A stretch of 64,000 nucleotides of DNA from RPQJ01 sp963793675 (GCA_963793675.1 CAWCBA010000010.1:496001-560000), one strand, 5' to 3'. Shown: positions 1-9,131, numbered from the stretch's first letter. Notes: generated by a model from the letters alone, not told the origin. Translations and numbers: made by a program.

Positions 1-1
1 G

Positions 2-610
2 CGCGGGGAGTCCTGGTATCGGGCCAACTTCGGCCGCGAGGGGCAGGACGGCGTCAACATCGACAGCAGTCCCTATTACCTGTTCCATCCCCTGGTGCCG
101 CAGCGAGCGCACGCGCTGGTGCCGGGCACGAAGCTGATCGTCCTGCTGCGTGATCCGGTGCGGCGCGCGTATTCACATTACTGGCACGAGCGCGACAAGG
201 GACGCGAACCGCTGTCGTTCGAGGACGCGATCGCTGCGGAGCCCGACCGGATCGGCCGGGAGCACGAGCGCCTCGTCCGCGGTGAGATCGAGCGCAGTGC
301 AGCGCACCAGTACTTCAGCTACCTGGCGCGCGGCCGCTACGCGGAGCAGCTTGGGCGCTGGCTGCAGTTCTATCCGCGCGAGCAGTTGCTCATCCTGCGC
401 TTCGAAGACCTGGTGCAGGATCCGCTGTCGTTGACGAACGAGGCGCTTGCTTACCTCGGGTTGCCAGCGCTGGGTAGCGCGAAGCTCGAACCGCGCAACA
501 CGCGCAAGTATCCGCCGATCGATCCCGCCACGGCTGCGCGCTTGCGGGACTACTTCGTGCCGTACGATGCGGCGCTGGCGCAGCTGCTGGGCCGGCCGGT
601 GCGCTGGTAG
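2..610 (+). CDS. Sulfotransferase family protein, 5' end outside window
   Basis: The open frame runs from base 2 with no start in view, so the N-terminus lies upstream. The product is a sulfotransferase-fold enzyme expected to move a sulfuryl group from PAPS to an unknown acceptor. Visible motifs are SPYYL (near base 68), the PAPS 3'-phosphate-binding stretch LIVLLRDPVRRAYSHYW, and a C-terminal LILRFEDLVQDP helix, as in bacterial heparan-sulfate-sulfotransferase-like proteins. Substrate and full length cannot be judged. It is convergent with nth, whose stop lies 28 bases away, and no terminator hairpin is evident between them. Confidence 0.85.
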   Translation, partial: RGESWYRANFGREGQDGVNIDSSPYYLFHPLVPQRAHALVPGTKLIVLLRDPVRRAYSHYWHERDKGREPLSFEDAIAAEPDRIGREHERLVRGEIERSAAHQYFSYLARGRYAEQLGRWLQFYPREQLLILRFEDLVQDPLSLTNEALAYLGLPALGSAKLEPRNTRKYPPIDPATAARLRDYFVPYDAALAQLLGRPVRW

Positions 611-638
611 TCGTCGCCGCGGGCGCCTGCTGTGCGGG

Positions 639-1796
639 TCACGCCCGATCGCGGCGCTGTCTTATAGCAAGCCTGCGCAGCGACTCCAGGTACTGCGCCT
701 CATCCGGCGGCAATCCCGAACGTTGCGCATGCCACAGCGCCTCGCCAAGACGCTCGATCATGGCGTGCTCGGCATCGTGCACGTCGCCGAGCCGGACGAC
801 CAGGGAACGGTGGACGACGGCGATGCCGGCCGGTCGGTCCGTGGCAACCTGCTCGCGGATCGCGAGATGCAATCCCATGTGCAGGAACGGATTCGTCTGG
901 CCTGCCTCGGGCGTGTAATCCCGGTCGAGCGCGCCCTGGTCCGACTCGAGCAGCTGTGCGTACTCTGGATGCAACGCGACCACGCGGATGATCTGGTCCT
1001 CGACCGGCTCGACGGGCAGCGACGCACGGTGCTTGCGCCAGGCCTCGACGTACATGCGTCGCAGCGACTCGCGGCCCTGGTCGTGGAAGAACGGCATCAG
1101 CGCTGGCCCCCGGATCGCGGCGGCGGCTTCTTCGGTCTTCGCAAACGGCAGGGCGGTCGGCAGCGGCAACGTCTTGTGCCTGAAAGCACACAGGTCGACC
1201 AGCGGGCAACGCGGACACTCGGGCTTGCGTGCCTTGCAGACGTAGCGACCGTGCAGCAGCAGCCAGTGATGCGCGTTGAGCAGGTACTCCGCTGGAATGA
1301 CCTTGAGCAGGCCGTCTTCGATTGCGCGCGGTGTGTCGCCGTGGGCAAGGCCCAGGCGATTCGCGACGCGGAAGATGTGCGTGTCCACCGGCATCGTGGG
1401 CAGGCCGAAGGCACTGTTGAGCACGACGTTCGCCGTCTTGCGTCCCACGCCCGGCAGTTCTTCGAGGGCCTGCCGGTCCGCGGGTACGCGGCCGCCGTGA
1501 CGCTCGATCAGCAACCGGCACGTGGCGAGGATGTTCTTCACCTTGCCGGGATAGAGGCCGATCGTCTTCACGTACGACGTCAATCCGTCCGCGCCCAGCG
1601 CCAGGATTTGCTCCGGCGTGCTGGCGACGGGGAACAGCTTGCGCGTCGCGACGTTCACGCCCTTGTCGGTCGCCTGTGCCGAAAGGATCACCGCGACCAG
1701 CAGCTCGAACGGCGTGGAATGCTCGAGCTCGGTGACCGGATGCGGGTTCAGCGACTGCAGCCGTTGGAAGAGTTCGCGGACCTGCGCAGGTTTCAC
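639..1796 (-). CDS. nth: Endonuclease III fused in frame to a DUF1841 domain
   Basis: Residues 1-210 are a complete endonuclease III, the DNA glycosylase/AP lyase that removes oxidised pyrimidines. The HhH motif LPGVGRKTAN carries catalytic Lys120, VDTH carries catalytic Asp138, and the [4Fe-4S] ligands are Cys187, Cys194, Cys197 and Cys203, all at the E. coli positions. After a linker of about 24 residues the frame continues into a DUF1841 domain starting near Met234 (FFHDQGRESLRRMY, then TNPFLHMGLHLAIREQVATD). In relatives I know of, DUF1841 is a separate gene beside nth, so 385 residues is unusual. The start overlaps the rsxE stop by 4 bases. A single-base assembly error could have created the fusion, given how many occur here. 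Confidence 0.9.
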   Translation of the reverse strand: MKPAQVRELFQRLQSLNPHPVTELEHSTPFELLVAVILSAQATDKGVNVATRKLFPVASTPEQILALGADGLTSYVKTIGLYPGKVKNILATCRLLIERHGGRVPADRQALEELPGVGRKTANVVLNSAFGLPTMPVDTHIFRVANRLGLAHGDTPRAIEDGLLKVIPAEYLLNAHHWLLLHGRYVCKARKPECPRCPLVDLCAFRHKTLPLPTALPFAKTEEAAAAIRGPALMPFFHDQGRESLRRMYVEAWRKHRASLPVEPVEDQIIRVVALHPEYAQLLESDQGALDRDYTPEAGQTNPFLHMGLHLAIREQVATDRPAGIAVVHRSLVVRLGDVHDAEHAMIERLGEALWHAQRSGLPPDEAQYLESLRRLAIRQRRDRA

Positions 1797-2479
1797 GATG
1801 TGGCCTCGCCCGGCATGCCGCTGGTCGCGGCAGCGCCGGAGGCCGGGGCAGGAGCGGTTACCCGGCGCGCCTGGCGCCAGGCCAGGCCGAGCCCGAGCAG
1901 GATGAATGCGCCAGGCGGCAGCAGCGCGAGCAGAAACCCGTGCTGCTCACCGAACAGGTGCAGACCGGAGGTGGACCCGCTGCCGCCCAGCAGTACGTGC
2001 AGGTCGCCGCCCAGGCTGCCGCGGCCGAGCACTTCGCGCACGCTGCCCAGCGCGACCAGTACGACAAGGAAGCCGCCGCCCATCGCGAAGCCATCGAGCA
2101 GCGCGTTCGCAACGGGCTGCCGCGAGGCGAAGGCTTCGGCGCGTGCCAGCACCAGGCAGTTGGTGACAATCAGCGGCAGGAAGATGCCGAGGGCGGTGTG
2201 CAGCCCTGGCAGCCAGGCCGCGAGCGCGAGTTCGACCGTCGTGACCAGCGCTGCGATCAGCAGCACGAACACCGCGATGCGAATCTCGGCAGGCAGCGAC
2301 CGTCCCACCAGGGCGACCAGGCCGTTGCTGGCGATGAGCACCGCCATGGTCGCCAGTCCCAGCCCGATGCCGTTGCCGAGCGAGGTGCTGACCGCCAGCA
2401 GCGGGCACAGTCCGAGCAATTGCACGAGACCCGGATTCTGGTCGCGGAAACCAGCGCGGAGGATGGCTGCAGGCGTCAT
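1793..2479 (-). CDS. rsxE: Rnf electron transport complex subunit E
   Basis: Integral membrane subunit of the Rnf/Rsx complex, which couples ferredoxin-NAD electron transfer to ion movement and in enterobacteria also reduces SoxR. The protein is almost wholly hydrophobic with about six membrane spans. The RsxA/RsxE signature LLGLCPLLAVS sits near residue 25 and the ITNC-like segment LPLIVTNCLVLARAEAFAS near residue 105. About 228 residues is normal. The C-terminal tail is Ala/Pro-rich and probably cytoplasmic. It overlaps rsxG and nth by 4 bases each, showing tight translational coupling at the end of the operon. Confidence 0.93.
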   Translation of the reverse strand: MTPAAILRAGFRDQNPGLVQLLGLCPLLAVSTSLGNGIGLGLATMAVLIASNGLVALVGRSLPAEIRIAVFVLLIAALVTTVELALAAWLPGLHTALGIFLPLIVTNCLVLARAEAFASRQPVANALLDGFAMGGGFLVVLVALGSVREVLGRGSLGGDLHVLLGGSGSTSGLHLFGEQHGFLLALLPPGAFILLGLGLAWRQARRVTAPAPASGAAATSGMPGEATS

Positions 2480-3142
2480 GGCTGAATTGTAGCCGGGGCG
2501 GCCGGCAACTCGTCGCCCAGTAGCTCGTTACGGTGACGCGCGAAGAATTCCAGTGTGCGGCCGACGGCCCCCACTACTGCGCGCGAGGTGATCGTGGCGC
2601 CCGTGTACTGGTCGAAATCGCCGCCGTCCTTGCGCACGCGCCAGCGCGAAACCGCGGGGTTCCGGGCGGACTTGCCGGTGAATCGCTGCATCCAGTCCGA
2701 CTTGCGTGCGTCGATGAAATCTCCCAGTCCGGGCGTCTCGTGGTGACTCGCGGCGCTTACGCCAAGCACGGTGCCGTCGGGCGCGACCGCGATCAGCAGG
2801 CGAATGGCCCCCGAATAACCATCGGGTGCCACGGGCTCGAGCACGATTGCGACGGGCTTGGCCGTGGAAACGGGCACGGTACGCAGTGATGGCTGCCGTC
2901 GTCCCGAGTAACTCCGGATCGCGCAACGTCAGGGTGTCGGCGAGCAGGTCGTTGTCGTGCAGCAGCCCACCGAGCACCTGGTCGAAGCGGGCAAGTTCGC
3001 GCGCACGTTCCGTCGCAGCGATCCGGTCGCGCGTGGCCTCGTGCACTACGGCAACGCCGCCGAAGGCCGCGACGGCCACGGTCGCGAGCACGACGGCGGC
3101 GCGGGCGATGCCGCGCGCCGGGCGCTCAGGGTTGGCGGCCAT
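2476..3142 (-). CDS. rsxG: Rnf electron transport complex subunit G, frameshifted
   Basis: Periplasmic flavoprotein subunit with an N-terminal anchor (hydrophobic residues about 13-33) and covalent FMN. The N-terminal half reads in one frame from 3142 to about 2870 (through TAITAYRARF-type sequence). The C-terminal half, with AIVLEPVAPDGYSGAI and the FMN-attachment motif TGATITS, reads in another frame to the stop at 2476. One single-base indel near 2855-2875 explains the break. Assembled, it is about 220 residues, normal for RsxG. The start overlaps the rsxD end and the stop overlaps the rsxE start. The complex probably works in vivo and the break is a sequence error, though true mutation cannot be excluded. 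Confidence 0.85.
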
Positions 3143-4163
3143 AGATTCTCGGCACGGTATAGCGGTCGATGAAGGGCACGGCGAGGTTCATCAGCAGCAC
3201 GGCGAAGGCGAAGCCATCCGGGTAGCCGCCCCACGTGCGGATGATCCAGGCGATCAGTCCGATGCCGGCTCCGTACCAGAGCCGTCCGCGATCGCTCGTC
3301 GCGGCGGAGACAGGGTCCGTTGCAATGAAGAATGCCGTCAGCATCGTCGCGCCAGAGAATGCCTGCATCGTCGGCCCCAGGGCGATGCCGGAATCCAGGC
3401 CGTGCGCGATGAAGGACGGCACCAGCAGGCCGCCGAGCACGGCCACCGGGATGTGCCAGCGCACGATCCGGCGGATCATCAGGTACAGCCCTCCCGCGAG
3501 CGCCGCGAGATTGATCCAGCCGAAGCCACGTGCGCCGAGCGTCCCGGCAATGTCCCCGCGTCCAAGCAGTTCAGGCAGCGTGTAACGCAGGCCGAGCCCG
3601 CTGCGAATCGAGTCGAGCGCCGTCGCCCCGGTGTACCCGTCCCAACGCGTCGTCAGGTCCGCGCCGTAAAAACCCGCGAACGACATCCGCGCCAGTTCGG
3701 GCCAGGTGTGGACGCCGTCGACGTCCATCGGCACGGGCCAGCGCGTCATCTCGGCAGGAAACGACACCAGCAGGATCGCGTACCCAACCATCGCCGGATT
3801 GAAGGGATTCTGGCCGAGCCCGCCGAAGACGTGCTTGCCGAGCAGCACGGCCAGCGCGGTGCCGAGCGCGCCGAGCCACCAGGGCAGCAGCGGCGGAATC
3901 GAGAATGCCAGCAGGAACGCGGTGACCAGCACGCTGCCGTCCCGCAGTGCAGGCGCCGCATCACGACCGCGCCACCGCAGCGCCGCGGCTTCTGCCAGCA
4001 CGGCCGTGACGCAGGCCACGGACAGCTGCAGCAACAGCCCGGGGCCGAACAGCGCGACGTGAGCGATGCCTGCGGGCACCAGTGCGAACAGCACCTGGAA
4101 CATGACGCGCGGCACGGTGTAACCGGCGATGACGTGCGGCGCGGGTGAGGTATCGAAACGCAT
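3126..4163 (-). CDS. rsxD: Rnf electron transport complex subunit D
   Basis: Polytopic membrane subunit of the Rnf complex, homologous to NqrB, carrying covalently bound FMN. The frame stays open far upstream, but Met at 4163 is the proper start: the protein then begins MRFDTSPAPHV and the gene lies one base after the rsxC stop. The product is 345 residues with about nine hydrophobic spans. The flavin-attachment motif is GYTGATALDS near residue 165. Other family segments visible are GGLGQNPFNPAMVGYA and TWGGYPDGFAFAVLLMN near the C-terminus. Third-from-last gene of the operon as transcribed. Confidence 0.93.
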   Translation of the reverse strand: MRFDTSPAPHVIAGYTVPRVMFQVLFALVPAGIAHVALFGPGLLLQLSVACVTAVLAEAAALRWRGRDAAPALRDGSVLVTAFLLAFSIPPLLPWWLGALGTALAVLLGKHVFGGLGQNPFNPAMVGYAILLVSFPAEMTRWPVPMDVDGVHTWPELARMSFAGFYGADLTTRWDGYTGATALDSIRSGLGLRYTLPELLGRGDIAGTLGARGFGWINLAALAGGLYLMIRRIVRWHIPVAVLGGLLVPSFIAHGLDSGIALGPTMQAFSGATMLTAFFIATDPVSAATSDRGRLWYGAGIGLIAWIIRTWGGYPDGFAFAVLLMNLAVPFIDRYTVPRIYGRQP

Positions 4164-4164
4164 G

Positions 4165-5649
4165 TCAGTCCGTACCGCCTGCAGCATTGCTGCCGGGTGT
4201 TCGTGCGCGATCGCGGACGCTTTCGAATGTCTGCTGTGCGGCCGTCGCGGCGTCCTGCAGCCGGCGCGTGCGCAGCTCGTGGCGCTCCCGCGCGTCCGCG
4301 GCCTTCCTCGCCGTCGCTTCGGCCGCGTCAAGGCGATGCTTCGCACCACGAAAGCGATCGGTGAGCGGAATCTGGCTCGGGCAGACGTAGTCGCAGAGGC
4401 CGCAGTCGATGCACTCGCGCAGGCCGAGCTGGCGCAACGCGTCCTGTGCGTCGGCGAGCACGGCCCGGTGCAATTGCTGTGGCAGCAATCCAGCGGGGCA
4501 GACGTTGGCGCAGTCGCCGCAGCGGATACACGGCAATTCGGTGGCGTCGAGTCGCGGACCGAGGTCGTCCCGCGTCGCGACGAGCACGCAGTTGATTGCC
4601 TTGGTGAGTCCGATCTCATCCGACGGCAGTGCGCGGCCCGTCATGTTGCCGCCGGCGATCAGGCGCAACGGCGTGTCACGATAACCGCCAGCCGCTGCGA
4701 TGAGCGCCGCGAGTGGAGTGCCGATCGGCGCACGCACGTTGCATGGGCGCTCGACTCCGCTGCCCGTGACAGTCACGACGCGAGACAGAATGGGTTCCCC
4801 GCGCGCGGCCCAGCGCGCGACGGCGGCGGCCGTCGCCACGTTCTGGCAGATCACGCCCGCATCAGCGGGCAGGCCGCCCGCCGGCACTTCGACACCCATG
4901 ACGGTCGTGATCAGTTGACGCTCGGCGCCCTGCGGGTACACGGCGGGGACTACGACAAGCGTCAATGCAGCATCACGCAGGCGTTCGACGGCGCCCGTCA
5001 CGGCCGCGATGGCGGCGGGCTTGTCGTCCTCGATTGCGATGATGCAACGCACGGCTCCCGCGGCGCGTCTGAGGATGAGCGCGCCCAGCACGACGTCGTC
5101 TGCGGCGGATCGCATCAGCGCGTCGTCGCAACAGATCCACGGCTCGCACTCCGCGCCATTCAACAGCAGAGTCTGCGCGCGCCGGTCGCGCGCAGAGGCC
5201 AGCTTGGTCGCGGTCGGAAAGCCGGCGCCACCGAGTCCCGCGATACCCGCGTCACGCAATCGCCGGGCCAGTTCCTCCGGGCTGAGCGAGCCGGGATCGG
5301 CGACGGGCCGGACGCCGTCATCGATCCGGTCCGAGCCGTTGCCGTCGATCACGACGCAGACGCAGCGCCCGCCTGCGACGGCTGCTGCACGTGCCTCGAT
5401 CGCGACGACGGTGCCTGCGAACGGCGCGTGCAGGGCAGATGCAAACGGGTGGTCGGCACGCGCGACGGGCGTGCCCGTGGCCACTGCCTCGCCCACGGCC
5501 ACGACGGGTTCGGCGGCGTACCCCGTGCCTTGATCGAGCGCGAGCACCACCCGCATGGGCGGTGGCAGTTCGACGATCGGTGCAGCGCTTGCCTGCTGCT
5601 TATGCGCGTCGAGCACGAGGCCGGCGGGGAACGCGGCTCGAGCAGCCAT
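4165..5649 (-). CDS. rsxC: Rnf electron transport complex subunit C
   Basis: Peripheral subunit that binds NADH and FMN and passes electrons through two [4Fe-4S] clusters. The glycine-rich nucleotide-binding stretch GLGGAGFPTATKL is near residue 145. The cluster motifs CIRCGDCANVCP and CIDCGLCDYVCP lie near residues 375 and 415. The start at 5649 overlaps the rsxB stop by one base (TGATG), so upstream in-frame sequence is not used. At 494 residues it lacks the long Ala/Lys-rich repeat tail of E. coli RsxC and ends soon after the second cluster, as in many GC-rich gammaproteobacteria. Confidence 0.93.
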   Translation of the reverse strand: MAARAAFPAGLVLDAHKQQASAAPIVELPPPMRVVLALDQGTGYAAEPVVAVGEAVATGTPVARADHPFASALHAPFAGTVVAIEARAAAVAGGRCVCVVIDGNGSDRIDDGVRPVADPGSLSPEELARRLRDAGIAGLGGAGFPTATKLASARDRRAQTLLLNGAECEPWICCDDALMRSAADDVVLGALILRRAAGAVRCIIAIEDDKPAAIAAVTGAVERLRDAALTLVVVPAVYPQGAERQLITTVMGVEVPAGGLPADAGVICQNVATAAAVARWAARGEPILSRVVTVTGSGVERPCNVRAPIGTPLAALIAAAGGYRDTPLRLIAGGNMTGRALPSDEIGLTKAINCVLVATRDDLGPRLDATELPCIRCGDCANVCPAGLLPQQLHRAVLADAQDALRQLGLRECIDCGLCDYVCPSQIPLTDRFRGAKHRLDAAEATARKAADARERHELRTRRLQDAATAAQQTFESVRDRARTPGSNAAGGTD

Positions 5650-6194
5650 CACGCGGCACGCGGCTGGCGATAGCGCAGCGACACAGCCGGGACAGGTCGC
5701 AATTCGATGCAGTCGACCGGGCAGGGCGGCAGGCAGAGCTCGCAGCCCGTGCACTGCACCGCGATCACCGTATGCATCTGCCTGGGTGCGCCGACGATGG
5801 CGTCGACCGGGCAGGCGGGCAGGCAGCGCGCGCAACCGATGCACTTTTCTTCGTCGATCCAGGCAACCTGCGGCGGTTTCGGCGCGCCGAACGCAGGGTC
5901 GAGCAGGGGCGCCGAACGATCGAGCAGCGCGGCGAGCGCGCGCACCGTGGCGTCCCCTCCCGGCGGACAACGGTCGATTCCTGCCGCACCGCTTGCGATG
6001 GCGGTGGCGTAGGGCCGGCAGCCCGGATAGCGGCATTGGCCGCACTGCGTCTGCGGCAGCAGTGCGTCGATGCGCTCGACGAGCGAGCCGGCGTCGGGTT
6101 CGATTCGCGAGGCCGCCCAGCCGAGTGCGACGCCGAGCACGACGGCGAGGGCCGCGGCCACCAGCACGGCCATGACGACCGCGTCGGGATTCAT
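5649..6194 (-). CDS. rsxB: Rnf electron transport complex subunit B
   Basis: Ferredoxin-like subunit that accepts electrons at the entry side of the Rnf complex. It has an N-terminal membrane anchor (residues about 5-25), then the Fes domain motif CGQCRYPGC, then two ferredoxin motifs, CIGCARCLPACP and CTGCELCLPPCP. The start at 6194 lies inside the rsxA stop region (4-base overlap) and gives MNPDAVVMAVLV. Length 181 residues is typical. The tail after the last cluster is short. Confidence 0.93.
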   Translation of the reverse strand: MNPDAVVMAVLVAAALAVVLGVALGWAASRIEPDAGSLVERIDALLPQTQCGQCRYPGCRPYATAIASGAAGIDRCPPGGDATVRALAALLDRSAPLLDPAFGAPKPPQVAWIDEEKCIGCARCLPACPVDAIVGAPRQMHTVIAVQCTGCELCLPPCPVDCIELRPVPAVSLRYRQPRAA

Positions 6195-6772
6195 CGCGCG
6201 CCCAACCCGGCGAAACCCATGAAGGCGAGGGCCATCAGGCCCGCCGTCACCAGCGCCACTGGCGCACCGCGGAAGGCCTGCGGCACGTCGGCCGTGTCCA
6301 GTCGTTCGCGCAGTGTCGTGAACAACAGCAGCGCGAGCCCGAAGCCCGCGCCGGCGCTCGCACCGAAGACGAGCGACTCGAGCAGGCCGTGCTGGCGGTC
6401 GACGTTCAACAACGCCACTCCGAGCACGGCGCAGTTGGTCGTGATCAGCGGCAGGAAGATGCCGAGCAACTGGTGCAGCAGGGGACTGGTCGCCCGCACC
6501 ATGATCTCGGTGAACTGCACGACCCCTGCGATCAGCAGGATGAAGACCAGCGTGCGCAGGTACTCGAGACCCAGCGGCACCAGCACCCATTGCCACAGCG
6601 CGAAGCTCAGGCCGGACGCGACCGTCAGCACGAACATCGTCGCGAGGGCCATGCCGGCGGCGGCCTCGAAGCGACGGCTCACGCCGATGAACGGGCAGAG
6701 CCCGAGGAAGTTGGAGAGGACGAAGTTGTTGACCAGGCTCGCGCCGAGCGCGAGCAGCAGCAGCTCGGTCAT
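6191..6772 (-). CDS. rsxA: Rnf electron transport complex subunit A
   Basis: Integral membrane subunit, paralogous to RsxE and inserted in opposite topology. Six hydrophobic spans are visible. The conserved segments NNFVLSNFLGLCPFIGVS (near residue 15) and LPLITTNCAVLGVALLN (near residue 108) match RsxA/NqrE, whose cysteines hold an intramembrane iron centre. Length 193 residues equals the E. coli protein. First gene of the six-gene rsxABCDGE series. The 19-base gap from metG suggests metG and rsx may be cotranscribed. Confidence 0.95.
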   Translation of the reverse strand: MTELLLLALGASLVNNFVLSNFLGLCPFIGVSRRFEAAAGMALATMFVLTVASGLSFALWQWVLVPLGLEYLRTLVFILLIAGVVQFTEIMVRATSPLLHQLLGIFLPLITTNCAVLGVALLNVDRQHGLLESLVFGASAGAGFGLALLLFTTLRERLDTADVPQAFRGAPVALVTAGLMALAFMGFAGLGAR

Positions 6773-6791
6773 GGGTTCCTCGTCGCGGGCG

Positions 6792-8912
6792 TCACTTCAC
6801 CTTCATGCCGGGCGTCGCGCCCGCATCGGGGGAGAGCATGAATATCTCCTGTCCGCCGGGCCCGGCCGCGAGCACCATGCCTTCGGACAGCCCGAAGCGC
6901 ATCTTGCGCGGCGCGAGATTGGCGACCACGACCGTCAGTCGACCGACGAGCTGCGACGGTTCGTACGCTGAGCGAATGCCCGCGAAGATCTGCCGCTTGC
7001 CGAGTTCGCCGAGATCGACCCCCAGCCTGAGCAGCTTGTCGGCGCCCTCGACGAGTTCGGCCGAGTCGATGCGCGCGATGCGCAGGTCGACTTTCATGAA
7101 GTCGTCGATCGACAGTTCCGCGAGCGGAGCGGCGGGTATGGCGGGTGCCGCTGGCTGTACCGCAGTCTTCGCGACGCCCGCGGCCGGCTTGCCCGAGACG
7201 GCCTGCGTCGCCGCCACGGGAGCCTGCGGGCCGTCGGCGTGCGGCATGCCGGCGGGCTTCAGGCTCTCCGACGAGGCGGCCAGCAGCGCCTTGACCGCGG
7301 CCGGGTCGACGCGCGTCGCGAGCGGCTCGTAGGCGTTGATCGCCGTGCCGAGCAACGGCGTCGCGGCATCCGCCCAGCCCTGCGACGGCAGCCCGAGGAA
7401 CTTCTCGGCGCCCGCAGCGAGCTTCGGCATGACCGGCTTCAGGTACACCGCGAGCACACGGAACAGGTTGATGCCCTGCGTGCAGACGGCCTGGACTTCG
7501 GCCGCACGCGCCGGATCCTTCGCCATGAGCCACGGCTTCTGCTGGTCGATGTAGAGATTGGCACGGTCGGTGAGCGCCATGATCTCGCGCATCGCCCCGG
7601 CGAGGTCGCGGCCCTCGTACAGCGCAGCGATGCGCTCGCCGGCCGCAGCGAATTCCTGCTGCAGGGGCGCATCGGCGAGCGCGGAGGCCAGCTTGCCCGC
7701 CGCGCCGCGCGCGATGAATCCGGCGCAGCGGCTCGCGATGTTGACGAGCTTGCCGACGATGTCCGAATTGACCTTGGCGACGAAGTCGTCGAGGTTGAGG
7801 TCGAGGTCGTCGACGCCGTCACCGAGGCGTGACGCGAAGTAGTAGCGCAGGTATTCCGCCGGCAGGTGGTCGAGCCAGGTGCGCGCGGAGATCAGCGTGC
7901 CGCGCGACTTCGACATCTTCAGCCCGTTCACGGTCAGGAAGCCGTGCGCATACACGGACGTCGGTGGTCGGTAACCCGCGCCGACCAGCACGGCCGGCCA
8001 GAACAGCGTGTGGAAATACACGATGTCCTTGCCGATGAAGTGGTAGACCTCGGCGTCGCTGTCCGCTCTCCAGTACTGGTCGAAATCGCGCCCGGTGCGC
8101 CGGCAGTACTGCAGCAGGCTCGAGAGGTAACCGATCGGTGCGTCGAGCCAGACGTAGAAGTACTTGCCCGTTTCGCCCGGAATCTCGAAGCCGAAATACG
8201 GCTCGTCGCGCGAGATGTCCCAGTCGCGCAGGCCCGCGCCGAACCACTCGCCGAGCTTGGCAGTGACGGCGGACTGCAGGCGATCGCCGCCGGTCCAGGC
8301 CCGCAGCATCGGCTCGAAGTCGCCGAGCTTGAAGAACAGGTGCTCCGATTCCCTCTGCACGGGCGTCGTGCCGCTCACGACCGAGACGGCGTTCAGCAGG
8401 TCTGCCGGCGTGTAGGTGGCGCCGCAGACCTCGCAGCTGTCGCCGTACTGGTCGAGCGCGCCGCACCTGGGGCACGTGCCGCGCACGTAGCGATCCGGCA
8501 GGAACATCTTTGCCTGCTGGTCGTATGCCTGCACGATCGTCTCGCGCCGGATGTGGCCGCCCGCGACGAGCCGGCGATAGATCTCGTAGGTGACCTCGCG
8601 ATTCTCGTCCGAGTGCGTGGTGTGGAAATTGTCGTACGAGATGTCGAAGTCGCCGAAGTCGCGGCGCTGTTCGGCGCCGATGCGCTCGATCAGCTGCTCC
8701 GGCGTGATGCCTTCCTGCCGTGCCTTGAGCATGATCGGCGTGCCGTGCGCGTCGTTCGCCCAGATGAACAGGCAGTCGTGGCCGCGCATGCGCTGGAACC
8801 GCACCCAGATGTCGGTCTGGACGTATTCGACGATGTGCCCGAGGTGCGGCGCGCCGTTGGCATACGGCAAGGCGCTGGTGACGAGCAGGGTGCGCTTTAC
8901 GGGGGCGGTCAT
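6792..8912 (-). CDS. metG: Methionyl-tRNA synthetase, with C-terminal tRNA-binding domain
   Basis: Class I synthetase that charges initiator and elongator tRNA-Met. The HIGH motif is HLGH at residues 23-26. The zinc knuckle CPRCGALDQYGDSCEVC lies near residue 145, and KMSKS appears as MSKSRGT near residue 335. Residues about 600-706 form the OB-fold tRNA-binding domain (DDFMKVDLRIARI, then GLSEGMVLAAG). It is joined by an Ala/Pro-rich linker longer than in E. coli, making 706 rather than 677 residues. The ATG at 8912 fits the family N-terminus. The upstream gap holds the palindrome cluster described below. Confidence 0.96.
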   Translation of the reverse strand: MTAPVKRTLLVTSALPYANGAPHLGHIVEYVQTDIWVRFQRMRGHDCLFIWANDAHGTPIMLKARQEGITPEQLIERIGAEQRRDFGDFDISYDNFHTTHSDENREVTYEIYRRLVAGGHIRRETIVQAYDQQAKMFLPDRYVRGTCPRCGALDQYGDSCEVCGATYTPADLLNAVSVVSGTTPVQRESEHLFFKLGDFEPMLRAWTGGDRLQSAVTAKLGEWFGAGLRDWDISRDEPYFGFEIPGETGKYFYVWLDAPIGYLSSLLQYCRRTGRDFDQYWRADSDAEVYHFIGKDIVYFHTLFWPAVLVGAGYRPPTSVYAHGFLTVNGLKMSKSRGTLISARTWLDHLPAEYLRYYFASRLGDGVDDLDLNLDDFVAKVNSDIVGKLVNIASRCAGFIARGAAGKLASALADAPLQQEFAAAGERIAALYEGRDLAGAMREIMALTDRANLYIDQQKPWLMAKDPARAAEVQAVCTQGINLFRVLAVYLKPVMPKLAAGAEKFLGLPSQGWADAATPLLGTAINAYEPLATRVDPAAVKALLAASSESLKPAGMPHADGPQAPVAATQAVSGKPAAGVAKTAVQPAAPAIPAAPLAELSIDDFMKVDLRIARIDSAELVEGADKLLRLGVDLGELGKRQIFAGIRSAYEPSQLVGRLTVVVANLAPRKMRFGLSEGMVLAAGPGGQEIFMLSPDAGATPGMKVK

Positions 8913-8944
8913 GGGGCGGCGGGGTCCGGGTCGATGGACCGTCG

Positions 8945-8950
8945 ATTATG
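8945..8950 (-). promoter_or_regulatory. Possible -10 element of metG
   Basis: On the minus strand the hexamer CATAAT lies 33 bases before the metG start, leaving a leader of about 25 bases. The matching -35 region is GC-rich and not convincing, so this is a weak call. Confidence 0.3.
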
Positions 8951-8973
8951 CCAGTCGCGCTCCCGGACGGCTT

Positions 8974-9021
8974 GGCCCGCCGGACACCCCTTGGGCAGGC
9001 AGACACGCGTTACGGTGGGCC
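8974..9021 (+). repeat. Conserved-loop palindrome, degenerate copy A
   Basis: The loop reads GGGCAGGCAGACAC (12 of 14 bases match the family core GGAAAGGCAGACAC). The arms are reduced to about nine pairs at the outer edge (GGCCCGCCG against CGGTGGGCC, one wobble), with an unpaired interior. I read it as a decayed member because the core and its position beside two strong copies fit. Confidence 0.45.
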
Positions 9022-9057
9022 ATGCGGCGGATTCGGTGCGTCTCCCGCGCGGTACAA

Positions 9058-9131
9058 GCGGCCGATCCGGAGCCTTCCCCCGAGCTTGGAAAGGCAGACA
9101 CGCGCTCGGGGGAAGGCTCCGGATCGGCCGC
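9058..9131 (+). repeat. Conserved-loop palindrome, copy B (perfect 28-bp stem)
   Basis: Arms 9058-9085 and 9104-9131 are perfectly complementary over 28 bases. The 18-base loop TTGGAAAGGCAGACACGC is the exact reverse complement of the loop of copy C, although the two sets of arms are unrelated. There is no T-run on either side, so it is not a standard intrinsic terminator. It lies in a non-coding gap. Confidence 0.85.

Noticed and set aside
447..2492. Long plus-strand open frame opposite nth and rsxE
   Set aside because: It is antisense to two well-supported genes, has Arg/Ser-rich composition typical of GC-rich shadow frames and matches no family.
9058..9131. Palindromes as ordinary intrinsic terminators
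   Set aside because: Stems of 25-30 bp with a conserved loop and no T-run differ from the two real terminators in the window (55131 and 60927), which have short stems and T-runs.
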